From Salipiger bermudensis (GTDB lineage: Bacteria > Pseudomonadota > Alphaproteobacteria > Rhodobacterales > Rhodobacteraceae), in NCBI RefSeq assembly GCF_020171625.1, contig NZ_JAIUZY010000004.1:496001-560000 (forward strand): DNA of 64,000 nucleotides. Direction: 5' to 3'. Both the position numbers and the translations under genes were made by a program. Below the pieces are notes generated by a model. It was given only the letters and a program-made list of their open reading frames with translations, searched no databases and was not told the DNA's origin. Shown one piece after another: positions 33,935-42,957 of this stretch (its first letter is position 1; every line of letters begins with the position of its first letter).

Positions 33935-34756
33935 TCAGAAGAACGACTTGCGCAGCATGTTGGCGGCCACCACCAGGATGAACACCGCGAAGGACCGGCG
34001 CAGGGTCTTTTCGTCGACGGCGTGGGCCAGCTTCGCGCCCAGCGGGGCGGTGATCAGGGTCATCGAAATGGCGATCAGGAAGGCGCCCAGATTGACCGAT
34101 CCCAGCGTCAGCGGCGGCCGCACCGCGGCGGGCACCGGCACGAACAGGAAGGCCAGCACCGAGGGCAGCGCGATCAGCAGGCCGAAGCCCGCGGCAGTGG
34201 CCACGGCGCGGTGGATCGGCACCGAGCACAGCGTCATCATCGGCACTCCGAAGCTGCCGCCTCCGATCCCCATCAGCACCGACAGGAAGCCCACCACCGG
34301 CGACAGGATGGCCCGCATCAGCCCGCCCGGCATGGCGTCCGACAGGCGCCAGTGGCGGCGTCCGAAGGCAAAGTAGAGGCCGATGAAGATGGCGATGCAG
34401 CCGAACAGCGCCTGCAGGAAATCAGAGCGCAGCCGCGCCGCGGTCAGCACCCCGATCAGCGCGCCGATGGCGATGCCCGGCGCCCATGCGCGCAGGATGC
34501 CCCATTCCACCGCGCCCTTCCGGTTGTGCGACAGCACCGAGCGGATCGAGGTGACGATGATCGTCGCCAAGGAGGTGGCAAGGCAGATCTGCATGACCTG
34601 CGGGCTGCCATAGCCAAGGGTCTCGAAGGTGAAGAGAAACGCCGGAACCAGCACGATGCCCCCGCCCACGCCCAGCAGGCCCGCGATCAAACCGGCAAAC
34701 GCGCTGGTGACGACAAGCAGCCCCACGAGGGGCAACAGGGTGGCGATGTCCGGCAT
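33935..34756 (-). CDS. TauE/SafE family sulfite exporter-like permease
   Basis: 273 residues with about eight hydrophobic segments and the two family repeats: GLIAGLLGVGGGIVLVP near residues 22-38 and FLSVLMGIGGGSFGVP in the second half. An inner-membrane permease for sulfite, organosulfonate or another small anion; the substrate is not predictable. The ATG at 34756 follows GAGG. It lies 80 bases behind dusA on the same strand. Confidence 0.88.
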   Translation of the reverse strand: MPDIATLLPLVGLLVVTSAFAGLIAGLLGVGGGIVLVPAFLFTFETLGYGSPQVMQICLATSLATIIVTSIRSVLSHNRKGAVEWGILRAWAPGIAIGALIGVLTAARLRSDFLQALFGCIAIFIGLYFAFGRRHWRLSDAMPGGLMRAILSPVVGFLSVLMGIGGGSFGVPMMTLCSVPIHRAVATAAGFGLLIALPSVLAFLFVPVPAAVRPPLTLGSVNLGAFLIAISMTLITAPLGAKLAHAVDEKTLRRSFAVFILVVAANMLRKSFF

Positions 34757-34836
34757 GGGGGAGATCCTCGACCTGGTATACCAGCGGCTTAGTCCCCCGC
34801 CACCGTTCGTGCAAGCCTTGCGCCGGTCCGCGACGG

Positions 34837-35853
34837 TCAGGCCGCTGCAGGGACCCGCGACAATGCCTCTTCGACCAGCTCCGGCCCGGCGCCGTCGCGC
34901 GTGGCGCCTTCGGAGAGCACCCGGCGCCACTGCCGCGCCCCAGGGCGACCGGCAAAGAGACCCAGCATGTGCCGGGTGATCTGGTGCAGCCTGCCGCCGC
35001 CGGCGAGGTGGCGCTCGATATAGGGCAGCATCGCCTGCACCGCCGCCTCGGGCGACACCGGATGGCCCGCCTCCCCGTAGATCCGCGCATCGGCATTGGC
35101 GAGGATATCCCACGGCTGGTGATAGGCGGCGCGCCCGATCATCACGCCGTCGAGCCCGTCCGCGAGCAGCGCCTCGGCGGTGCCAAGATCATCGATGCCG
35201 CCATTGATCGAGACATGCAGCTGCGGGAAGGCCCGCTTCATCTCGCGCACCAGATCGTAGTCGAGCGGCGGGATGTCCCGGTTCTCCTTGGGGCTCAGCC
35301 CCTGCAGCCAGGCCTTGCGGGCATGGATCACCACGCGCCCGCAGCCCGCCGCCGAGATCTTCTCGAGGAAGTCGGGCAGCACCTCGCGCGGCTCCTGCTC
35401 GTCCACGCCGATGCGGCACTTGACGGTGACGTCGATCTTCACCGCCTCTCGCATGGCGGCGACGCAGTCCGCGACAAGCTCCGGCGAGCGCATCAGCACC
35501 GCGCCGAAGGTGCCCGACTGGACCCGGTCCGAGGGGCAGCCGCAGTTGAGGTCGATCTGGTCATAGCCCGCCTGCTCGCCGAGCCTCGCCGCCTGCGCGA
35601 GCTCTTCCGTGTCCGAGCCGCCGAGCTGCAGCGCCACGGGATGTTCCTCGGGATTGAAGTCGAGCAGGTGCAGCGCGCCGCCGCGCACCAGCGCGGGCGC
35701 CGTGACCATCTCGGTATAGAGCAGCGCGCACCGCGACAGCAGCCGGTGCAGATACCGGCAATGCCGATCGGTCCAGTCCATCATGGGTGCGACGGAGAGG
35801 CGGGCCGCCCTGCGGACGTCCGAACCCCCTCGGTTTTCTTGCTCTGCGCTCAT
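34837..35853 (-). CDS. dusA: tRNA-dihydrouridine synthase A
   Basis: 338 residues. FMN-dependent TIM barrel: LSVAPMMDWTDRHCRYLHRL at the N-terminus and the catalytic Cys in DLNCGCPSDRVQSG. KCRIGVD and SINGGIDDL mark FMN-binding loops, and VMIGRAAYHQPW is typical of DusA, which modifies U20/U20a. The ATG at 35853 follows AGGTGA. The preceding intergenic region is long and empty. Confidence 0.93.
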   Translation of the reverse strand: MSAEQENRGGSDVRRAARLSVAPMMDWTDRHCRYLHRLLSRCALLYTEMVTAPALVRGGALHLLDFNPEEHPVALQLGGSDTEELAQAARLGEQAGYDQIDLNCGCPSDRVQSGTFGAVLMRSPELVADCVAAMREAVKIDVTVKCRIGVDEQEPREVLPDFLEKISAAGCGRVVIHARKAWLQGLSPKENRDIPPLDYDLVREMKRAFPQLHVSINGGIDDLGTAEALLADGLDGVMIGRAAYHQPWDILANADARIYGEAGHPVSPEAAVQAMLPYIERHLAGGGRLHQITRHMLGLFAGRPGARQWRRVLSEGATRDGAGPELVEEALSRVPAAA

Positions 35854-36340
35854 GGTCACCTGACCCGATTTCCTCGATTCACGGGGCTTTTGCCCCCGAT
35901 TTCGGGGGCGGTGCAACAACTCTCGCCCCGAACCCCCGAATTGTTACGTCGCTCTTAAGCGCCTTTGGTGCCGCGCATAGGCACGACGGCTCGCTCGCTT
36001 ACATTGCCGCGACATCGCCCCCGGAGCGCCGCTTCCGCCGCCGGGTGCGACCGCCCGGCGATCGGCAACATGGCCCCGAAAAGCGGCCTAGATGGGTACC
36101 ATCATGGCGCGTCGGAAGGAAGGCCGAGGGAAGAACGACGTAGCGGAGATCAGCAAAATTGAGGCGAGAAGGATCGCCCCCCCCCCACTCAGAGAGAGCC
36201 TCCCGCGCAGGGCGATGCAGATCAGTCCGGGGACGGGAACTCGCCTCGAGCTGCGCGCATCAGGTTCCGAGAGGTGTTCGCGGCCCGGCGATTACCTCGA
36301 GCGGGTTGGAGCGGCCAAAGCGCAAGCCCCCCCGTGCAGA
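35854..36340. other. Intergenic region of about 490 bp, no gene recognised
   Basis: This lies between dusA and the sugar dehydrogenase terminator. Short frames exist on both strands, but none has a recognisable domain, good ribosome binding site or codon pattern. A run of nine C residues sits near 36178-36187. It presumably contains the dusA promoter (minus strand). Confidence 0.5.
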
Positions 36341-36345
36341 CGGAA

Positions 36346-36372
36346 AAAGGCCGCGCACAGGGCGCGGCCTTT
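36346..36372 (-). terminator. Terminator of the cytochrome/sugar dehydrogenase operon
   Basis: Perfect 11-bp stem AAAGGCCGCGC / GCGCGGCCTTT with loop ACAGG; the minus-strand transcript ends in CCUUUUUCC. It lies 7 bases past the dehydrogenase stop. Confidence 0.88.
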
Positions 36373-36378
36373 CAAGGC

Positions 36379-37671
36379 TCAGTTGCCTGGCGTCAGCTTG
36401 TAGATGGTGCCTTCGTCGATGGACGTATAGAGGCTGCCATCCGGTCCGGAGACCACGGAGCGGAAGCGGCCGGGATCCATCGGCAGCGTCATCTCGGTCA
36501 CGTCGTAGACGTCGTTGTACTCGTCGTTGAACTGGATCACGTCGATGCGCTGACCGATCGGGGTCCCGCCAAAGCCGATGCCCATGATGCCGACCACCAT
36601 CGCGCCATCCCAGTCGCCCCACTGCTCGCCCGAGAGGAATGCGGCGGAGGACGTGCCCTGAGACCAGCCGTTGTTGTTCCAGATCGGTGGCATGGCGTCC
36701 GGATAGGTCTCGAAGTCGGTCATCGGCATGAAGGCCGCACGCTCGTAGCGGTTCATGCCCTCTGCCTGGTTCGGGCTGTAGCCACAATAATCGTCCGGGC
36801 AGTCGCCGCGTCCGGCCATGTTCGGCCGCGGATCCCAACCGGCATTGCCGCCGTTTTCGAGGATGGTGATCTCGTCCGAGTGCCACGGCCCATGCTCGGC
36901 GGTGATCGCCGCGCCGGTTTCCGGGTGGAAGGCCAGGCCCTGAACGTTGCGGTGCCCGTAGGTGTAGGTGCGCTTGTCGAAGCCCTCGGGCGGGGCGTTG
37001 TCGGGGTGGGCGTTGCCGTCGGTGTCGATCCGGAGCACCTTGGACCCCATCATCGTCGGGCTCTGGGGCACCTCGGAGTTATGGGTGTCCCCGGTGGTCA
37101 GGTACAGCGCCCCGTCCGGGCCAAAGCGGACGCGTCCGCCATTATGCGCGCCCGGGCCCCCGAACGGGTGGTCCGACGCGGCCATCTTGTAAACCACGTC
37201 GTCCACGATGTCGGTGCGATCCGAAACCGAGCTGAAATCCTCGCTCAGCGTGAACCGCATCAGGCGGTTCGTGTGCGGGTCGGACATGTTCGACGTCGCA
37301 TAGACGTAGATCCGGCGATTGCTTTCGAACTCTGGGTCGAAGGCGACCCCCATCATGCCCGCCTGCCCCTCGCAGAACAGGTCAGACCCCGACTCGGGAT
37401 AGCCCTCGGCCTCGCCCACGCCATAGAGCGCGTTCACGCTCCCGTCCGGCATGAGCACCGACAGGCCGCTGCACTTTTCGGTAAACAGCATCGTGCCATC
37501 CTCGAGGAAGGCCATGTCCCACGGATTGTCGAGGTCATCCAGCACGACCTCCGAGGTCAGTTTCGTGGTGTTCATGCCGTCCTGCGCGAGGACCGGCGCA
37601 GCCAGCAGGCTGGTTCCGGCAAGCAAGGCTGCCACCACCGGCGGCTTGGATCTTTCAACGGAAAATTTCAT
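36379..37671 (-). CDS. PQQ-dependent soluble-type sugar (aldose/sorbosone) dehydrogenase
   Basis: 430 residues. A signal peptide (cleavage near LAAPVLAQ) directs it to the periplasm. The GSDH six-bladed propeller shows LDNPWDMAFLEDG, GMMGVAFDPEF, GAHNGGRVRFGPDGALYLTTGD, YGHRNVQGLAFHP and AEHGPW, the PQQ-binding regions of the family. It oxidises an aldose or aldehyde and passes electrons to a cytochrome; one is encoded just upstream. The ATG at 37671 follows AGGGAGG. The true sugar is unknown. Confidence 0.88.
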   Translation of the reverse strand: MKFSVERSKPPVVAALLAGTSLLAAPVLAQDGMNTTKLTSEVVLDDLDNPWDMAFLEDGTMLFTEKCSGLSVLMPDGSVNALYGVGEAEGYPESGSDLFCEGQAGMMGVAFDPEFESNRRIYVYATSNMSDPHTNRLMRFTLSEDFSSVSDRTDIVDDVVYKMAASDHPFGGPGAHNGGRVRFGPDGALYLTTGDTHNSEVPQSPTMMGSKVLRIDTDGNAHPDNAPPEGFDKRTYTYGHRNVQGLAFHPETGAAITAEHGPWHSDEITILENGGNAGWDPRPNMAGRGDCPDDYCGYSPNQAEGMNRYERAAFMPMTDFETYPDAMPPIWNNNGWSQGTSSAAFLSGEQWGDWDGAMVVGIMGIGFGGTPIGQRIDVIQFNDEYNDVYDVTEMTLPMDPGRFRSVVSGPDGSLYTSIDEGTIYKLTPGN

Positions 37672-37810
37672 GGTTTCCTCCCTTATATCGGCACCACCTG
37701 AACTGATGGCGCCACACCCGCTCCAGTCGGGATGTTCTTCGACCCGCCCCGGATCTCGGCTCAGGCTCTCCTGACGGGGCTTGGCGTGCGTTCTTCGATC
37801 GAGGCCGCCG

Positions 37811-38215
37811 TCACTCGAACGCGGTGGTGACGTAGACCGCAAGGCTGGCGATGTCTTCGTCGGACAGCTTCTTGGCGTGCTGGATCATCAGGATCGAGTT
37901 GGGGCCGATGGTTTCACCGGAGCGGTAGCGCTCCAACCGCTCGACGATATAGGTGGGCTCCTTGTCAGAGAGGCTGGGGTAGCTCGCCGCGCCCTGCGCC
38001 TTGTTTCCGTGACAGGCGCGGCAGGAGCGCGAGAAGATCTTCTTGGCCGCGGCAAGGTCGACATCCTGAAGCTCAGTGGCCGCGTCGGTCTTGGCCGCAT
38101 CCGTGGTGTCTGCCTGCACCACGCCGGTGTCGCTGGCCGTGGCCTCCTTTTCGTCAGCCACGCCGACCGTGCCGATCAATGCCAGGCCGACGCCCAAGCA
38201 GATGGTTTTCCACAT
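37811..38215 (-). CDS. Periplasmic class I c-type cytochrome
   Basis: 134 residues. Signal peptide (about 1-20), an Ala/Asp/Thr-rich linker, then one haem site CRACH (near 65-69) and a likely Met ligand in SILMIQHA. It is probably the electron acceptor of the downstream PQQ dehydrogenase, 139 bases away on the same strand. The ATG follows GGAG. An upstream TAATGA-N7-TCATTA repeat may regulate it. Confidence 0.88.
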   Translation of the reverse strand: MWKTICLGVGLALIGTVGVADEKEATASDTGVVQADTTDAAKTDAATELQDVDLAAAKKIFSRSCRACHGNKAQGAASYPSLSDKEPTYIVERLERYRSGETIGPNSILMIQHAKKLSDEDIASLAVYVTTAFE

Positions 38216-38698
38216 ACGTTTATTCTCCGTCCTGCATTCCGCAATTCAAAGAAATAATGAAGATACATCATTACATCTGACCATGCCGCGGAAAGTCTGT
38301 ATTGACGCGGCTGCGCTGGCCTGAGGGGCGCCCGGCCCTGCGCATCCGTGGGATTCGGACTTCACGGCACCGCTGGTCCCCAATTCCCGTCAATCGAACC
38401 GCCAAGACGTGCCGAGTCGGCCTGTCGCCCCGGATAGCCACGCCGGACCACTGGCGTCACGTTCGGTGAAGCGCCGGAGATGAAGCTGCGATGCAGGACG
38501 CCGCTCCGAGTAGGTCCAGAGAGCGTGCCCCTTCGATGGCCGGTTTGCGGAGTTCCGGCGGAGCGCCCTCTCCCCCCAGAGCCGATGGAAAATAACGGCA
38601 GGCGAAGGCGGAGGTCCGCGCGTCTCGCCCTTTGCGCGACAAAGCCGTTCACATCCGAACGCTGTCTGGTAGCGTCGCGCCGACTCGAAGGAAGACAC
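38216..38698. promoter_or_regulatory. 483-bp divergent intergenic region
   Basis: This lies between the cytochrome c gene and the unknown secreted-protein operon. It holds an inverted repeat TAATGA-N7-TCATTA at 38255-38273, 40 bases upstream of the cytochrome start and a candidate operator. Beyond 38290 the sequence is GC-rich, with no supported gene. Confidence 0.45.
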
Positions 38699-40276
38699 AT
38701 GAGACACTTAACACTCGGGCTGAGCACGATTTTTGCGATGCTCGCCAGCGCTGCAATGGCTGAAACGGTGGCCTTCACCCCAGAACCCGGCGACACGCGC
38801 AAATGGCGCATGGAGATGTCCGTCCGCCCCGGCCGCGAGGGCGAACCGCCGGACTACAGTTACGCCACCCAGCGCATCTCCTCGCTGACCCGGATGGAGG
38901 TTGTCGATGCCCAGACGCTGCATATCCTCCCGCTGTGGTTTCAGACCGTGGTGGCCGGTGAAACCTACGGCACGCAGGGGCCTCTCCCCGACAAGATGCG
39001 GCAGGCCATGGCGGAGGGATTCGAGGCCACGCTGAACGGCGGGGTCATTGCCGAGGTCACGCCGCACGGAACAACCGATGTCCCGCAGGAGATGATGACG
39101 GGGCTGAGCCAGCAGTTCGGCGCCGTCCTGCCCCCCGCGCGCCTCGAGGCCGAGGCGGGGTGGAGCACGGTGATCGAAGATTTCTCGGGCGTGCCGGACG
39201 TCACGGTGACCGTCACCCATGTCACGCAGGACAGCGTGTTCCTGCGCTATTCGGGCGAGGACGCTGCGTTCCGCCTCGCGGGGCTTGCGGTGGTGGATCG
39301 CGAGGAAGGCTGGCTGCGCCGCGTCGTCATGACCACCGACCAGACCGCCGAGGACGGCACCACCCTGCGCACCACCCTCGCGATGGCCCCGCAGGACTAT
39401 CCCTTCCCCATCCATGCCGACTACACCTATGAGCGCCCCGACTGGCAGCCCGTGCCCGACAGCCTCTCTGCCATGACACCGCTGCCGACCGAAGCCGATA
39501 TCTTTGCCCACGATCAGGGCCGCGTGCGCCTCGAGGCCGACCTTCCGACGCTGGATTTCACCCATCTGCACGAGAACATGGCCAATACCGGACGCTTGGT
39601 GCTCAGCGACCCGCAGGCGTTCCGGGGCAAGGCGCCGGTGGAGATGCCGATGCTGGCCCTGCCGTCGATCACCCTGCCGAACTATCACGAGGAAGACGGC
39701 GATCCGACTTTCACCTCCACCATGCTGATCCCCACGGAGCAGACGCAGATCCTGCCGGATGTGCTGGACGCGACCGGGATCCGCGCGACGGTGGCGTGGT
39801 ATCCGGCGGCCCCCTTCACGATGACGCTGACCCCCGACGAAACCGGCCATGCCGAGGTGACGAAGAACGGCGCCACCGCGCGGCTCTCTCCGACCGAGGA
39901 GGGATTCGAGCTGATCGTGTCGGGGCGCGAGGGTGACGACTTCATGTGGGCCGTCGACAAAGGCACGGAGGCGGGCAGCATGATCTATGCCGCCGATCGC
40001 GGGCCGGACTGGCTGGTGCCTGCCGAAAGCCTTGCGCGTCGCATCGCCGCGCCGCAGTACAGCAGCGTGCGCGTGGCACTGAAGACCGAGGCCCCCGCGC
40101 CCACCCTGTCGGTGCGTGTGATCCGTCACCCGGACACCCCTGCCGCGACGCGCGAGATCACGTTCCTGACCGATCAAGGGCGGCTGCGCGAGGAGGCGCA
40201 TGACAAAGATGGTCGCCCGGTCCTGCGCGATCCGTCGCAGGATCGTACCCCGAGCCCGCCGGCTGACTCGCCATGA
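38699..40276 (+). CDS. Secreted protein of unknown family (paralog A)
   Basis: 525 residues; not recognised. A signal peptide (cleavage near SAAMAE) implies a periplasmic or exported protein. It is predicted beta-rich, with no cysteine pattern or catalytic motif I can name. It shares collinear blocks with the product of 41119-42663: VTFxP..DTRxW/Y near the start, GWST, RLAGLAVVDREEGW, VAWYP and DRGPDWLVPAES near the C-terminus. The two are probably an old duplication. The ATG follows AAGGAAG. It overlaps the DUF805 gene (ATGA). Confidence 0.75.
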   Translation: MRHLTLGLSTIFAMLASAAMAETVAFTPEPGDTRKWRMEMSVRPGREGEPPDYSYATQRISSLTRMEVVDAQTLHILPLWFQTVVAGETYGTQGPLPDKMRQAMAEGFEATLNGGVIAEVTPHGTTDVPQEMMTGLSQQFGAVLPPARLEAEAGWSTVIEDFSGVPDVTVTVTHVTQDSVFLRYSGEDAAFRLAGLAVVDREEGWLRRVVMTTDQTAEDGTTLRTTLAMAPQDYPFPIHADYTYERPDWQPVPDSLSAMTPLPTEADIFAHDQGRVRLEADLPTLDFTHLHENMANTGRLVLSDPQAFRGKAPVEMPMLALPSITLPNYHEEDGDPTFTSTMLIPTEQTQILPDVLDATGIRATVAWYPAAPFTMTLTPDETGHAEVTKNGATARLSPTEEGFELIVSGREGDDFMWAVDKGTEAGSMIYAADRGPDWLVPAESLARRIAAPQYSSVRVALKTEAPAPTLSVRVIRHPDTPAATREITFLTDQGRLREEAHDKDGRPVLRDPSQDRTPSPPADSP

Positions 40277-40761
40277 CCTTCGGTCGGGCCATTCGCACCT
40301 GCCTGCGCAAGGTCTTCCGCTTCGGCGGGCGGGCCTCGCGGGCGGAATACTGGCTCTTCGTGCTGGCTCTGGTCATCGCGAACTGGCTCGCCGGCGCGCT
40401 GGATTACATGCTCTTCGACGGCCTGCACCCCCTCGGCGCCTTGCTTGCCATCGTCGCCGTCCTGCCGATGACCTCCGCCGGGTGGCGGCGCCTGCACGAT
40501 GTGGACCGGCGCGGCTGGTGGCTGCTGCTGCCGGGGGCTGCCACGCTGGTTTTCCTTGTCGGCGCCTTCGTCCTTCGCGGCCTGACCGCGCAGCCGATGG
40601 CGGAGATCCCGACCGTCAGCAACTCCGAAGGCTGGCTCTACACCATCCTGCTGGGCGCCCCGGCGGTCTCGCTCGTCACGACGATCTGGCTCATCGTGCT
40701 GCTGGCTCGGCGGGGCGATCCGCAGGAGAACCGCTTCGGCCCGGCACCGCAGGACGGATGA
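40273..40761 (+). CDS. DUF805 membrane protein
   Basis: 162 residues. The DUF805 hallmarks are FRFGGRASRAEYWLFVL near the N-terminus and GWRRLHDVDRRGWWLLLP in the middle, with four hydrophobic segments. An inner-membrane protein of unknown function. It starts inside the stop of paralog A, so the two are translationally coupled. Confidence 0.88.
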   Translation: MTFGRAIRTCLRKVFRFGGRASRAEYWLFVLALVIANWLAGALDYMLFDGLHPLGALLAIVAVLPMTSAGWRRLHDVDRRGWWLLLPGAATLVFLVGAFVLRGLTAQPMAEIPTVSNSEGWLYTILLGAPAVSLVTTIWLIVLLARRGDPQENRFGPAPQDG

Positions 40762-40852
40762 TGGCGCACCGGATGAGATATCATCTGTCGATCCCGGGCG
40801 GCCCGGCCCGCCCCTGCACGGCTGCCGCCCTGCAACCGGGGCGGCGTCCGTC

Positions 40853-41101
40853 ATGATCCCCGTGGCGCAAGGGGGACTGACGCTCCTGCTGGTGGTCTGG
40901 CAGGCGATCGCGGCGATCGGCGTCGTCGCGCTGGCCTTCGCCCACAAGGAGGGGCAGCGGCGTCCGTTCTTCCGGCGCCACCCGTTTCTCTACGGCCTGA
41001 TCTGGCTGATCGTCGCGCCCGTGGCGGGCGCCTACCTGCTGCTTTCGGCGGCAGCGATGGCGGCCCTGCTCTGGATGTGGCTCAGCGGAGATTTCGCTTG
41101 A
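40853..41101 (+). CDS. Small two-span membrane protein, unrecognised
   Basis: 82 residues. TM1 about 5-30 and TM2 about 45-76, separated by a basic loop (HKEGQRRPFFRRHP) that probably faces the cytoplasm. No family is recognised. It lies 91 bases after DUF805 and 17 bases before paralog B, so it is likely in the same operon. Confidence 0.6.
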   Translation: MIPVAQGGLTLLLVVWQAIAAIGVVALAFAHKEGQRRPFFRRHPFLYGLIWLIVAPVAGAYLLLSAAAMAALLWMWLSGDFA

Positions 41102-41118
41102 CTATGAAAGGACTTCAC

Positions 41119-42663
41119 ATGCGTTCACTCGCTCTCATCGCACCGCTGCTCTGGGCCGTCCCGGCCCTTGCCGAACCGGTGACCTTCCAGCCCGCCCCGG
41201 ACAGCACGCGAAGCTACAGCCTCTCCGTCGGCGACGAGGCCCGCCCGCTGGCCTTCGACGGGCTCTATGGCCGCTATCTCGACACCTATCTCGACGTGAC
41301 GGCGACAGAAGACGGGGTGCACACGACCCCGACGCGCGTCGAACTGCGGGAAGAGAACCAGTACGCAAACTCATCCGCGCCGGGGCAGTGGTCGGACGAC
41401 CTGACCGCCCTGCAACGCGCCGGTTATGACACGGTGATCTCGGGCGACGATACGGCCCGCACCGTCACCAGCGCCGCCCCTGACGTGGAACAGGGCGCAG
41501 GCGACAAGGCCGTCCAGCTGCACGCCGCCGTGTCCGATCCCTTCGCCGGCCCCGCTTTCCCGATTACGGTTCAGGCCGAGGAGGGCTGGTCGACCACCCT
41601 TCCGGAGCTGGGCAGCTACGAGGACGTGGAGGTGCGCGTGACCGCGGTGACAGACGACGAGGTGCGCGTCGCCTTCGCGGGCGGTACCGGCCCCGACACG
41701 CCCGCCGAAGCTGATGATCCCCGCCCGTGGCGCACCCGCGGCCACCGCATCGCCGGGCTCGCCGTTCTGGATCGTGCCGAGGGATGGGTGATCCGTCAGG
41801 TTGTCACCCGTGAAACGACGCTGACGCTCGATGGCAAGAAGCTGCCCTCCCGCCGCACGACCGTGCTGATGCCGCTGACCGACGGCGAGGAGAGCTTTGC
41901 CGCAGAAGGCAGCCGGTGGCCCCGCGACATCGAGAAGGTGATGGCGCCCGCGGAGCTGCCCCCCGCCACCGAGGACCAGATGTTCGGAGACGAGGCGACC
42001 TTCGAATTCTTCGGCGCGCCCGCCCTTCTGGGCATTCCTGCCGAGATCGAGAGCTTCGTTCAGGCCGGCAGGATGACGTTCACCGATCTGCGCATGATCG
42101 ATGAAGCCGGAGAGCCCGTCGATATCCGTACTCATATCGGCACCGTCTATGCACAACCGTTCTTCGGTTATCCCGAGCGGCTCCGCTCTGCCGCCCTCGT
42201 GACCCCGAACGTGATCGGCCCCGTGATGCTCGATCAGATGTCCAGCATGACGGCAGAGGTCGCCTGGTATCCCTCGACGACACAGACGATCGAACTGACC
42301 GCGGACGAGGACGGGCGAGGGTCCGTCGAGAGCGACGGTGTGCGGGCCGACCTGCAGCCGGGCGAGGCACCCGGCACCTACATCCTGCGCTACAGCGGGC
42401 GGAAGAACGATCTGATCACATGGACGGGGCCGGAGGAGATGTCGGGCCAGGCCGCGCTCTATGCCCATGATCGCGGACCTGACTGGCTCTCCCCTGAAGA
42501 AAGCCAGGTCCGCATGTACGCGGCCGAGCACCCCGAGGGCCAAACCCTGGTCCTGCGCACCGAAACCGCCCCGCAGACCATTCGCCTCCGGCTGGACCGC
42601 CCTGCCGAGGAGCCTCAGGTCCGCCGGGACATCACCTTCTCGCCGCGCGAGTACGGCCGCTGA
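41119..42663 (+). CDS. Secreted protein of unknown family (paralog B)
   Basis: 514 residues with a signal peptide (cleavage near VPALAE). It shares collinear blocks with the 38699-40276 product: VTFQPAPDSTRSY, GWSTTLPELG, RIAGLAVLDRAEGW, AEVAWYPS and YAHDRGPDWLSPEES. Both end in a beta-rich domain. I know no characterised relative. The ATG at 41119 follows AAAGGA. A hairpin lies 12 bases after the stop. Confidence 0.75.
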   Translation: MRSLALIAPLLWAVPALAEPVTFQPAPDSTRSYSLSVGDEARPLAFDGLYGRYLDTYLDVTATEDGVHTTPTRVELREENQYANSSAPGQWSDDLTALQRAGYDTVISGDDTARTVTSAAPDVEQGAGDKAVQLHAAVSDPFAGPAFPITVQAEEGWSTTLPELGSYEDVEVRVTAVTDDEVRVAFAGGTGPDTPAEADDPRPWRTRGHRIAGLAVLDRAEGWVIRQVVTRETTLTLDGKKLPSRRTTVLMPLTDGEESFAAEGSRWPRDIEKVMAPAELPPATEDQMFGDEATFEFFGAPALLGIPAEIESFVQAGRMTFTDLRMIDEAGEPVDIRTHIGTVYAQPFFGYPERLRSAALVTPNVIGPVMLDQMSSMTAEVAWYPSTTQTIELTADEDGRGSVESDGVRADLQPGEAPGTYILRYSGRKNDLITWTGPEEMSGQAALYAHDRGPDWLSPEESQVRMYAAEHPEGQTLVLRTETAPQTIRLRLDRPAEEPQVRRDITFSPREYGR

Positions 42664-42674
42664 GGCGGGCGTCA

Positions 42675-42708
42675 GATCGGCAGACGTCAGCGTGGGCGTT
42701 TGCCGATC
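42675..42708 (+). terminator. Hairpin after the secreted-protein operon
   Basis: GATCGGCAGACG / CGTTTGCCGATC, 11 of 12 paired, 10-base loop. There is no T tract, so it may be a weak terminator or a 3-prime stability hairpin. Confidence 0.5.
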
Positions 42709-42957
42709 GGGCCGCCGGTCATGCGCAAGGGGCTTTGCCTTGGAGCTGACGTCGCACTGCACCCTGCAGGAAGGTCATCCCGGGGGCGGTTGCGCTCGTC
42801 GGTCCTGACAGAGCCCCACGACCAGCCATTCCGCTTCGGGCAATATATGCGCGCCCGGCGCCGAGCTGGCGCGGTTGCGGTCCACGAGGCCCTAGCCAGT
42901 GGTCTGACCTATCGGAGCGAACTAGGTAAGGCATCAGCCCAACGCGAGACGTACCGA

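Noticed and set aside
35787-36403. Short overlapping frames between dusA and the sugar dehydrogenase
   Set aside because: No ribosome binding site, no domain and atypical composition; treated as intergenic.
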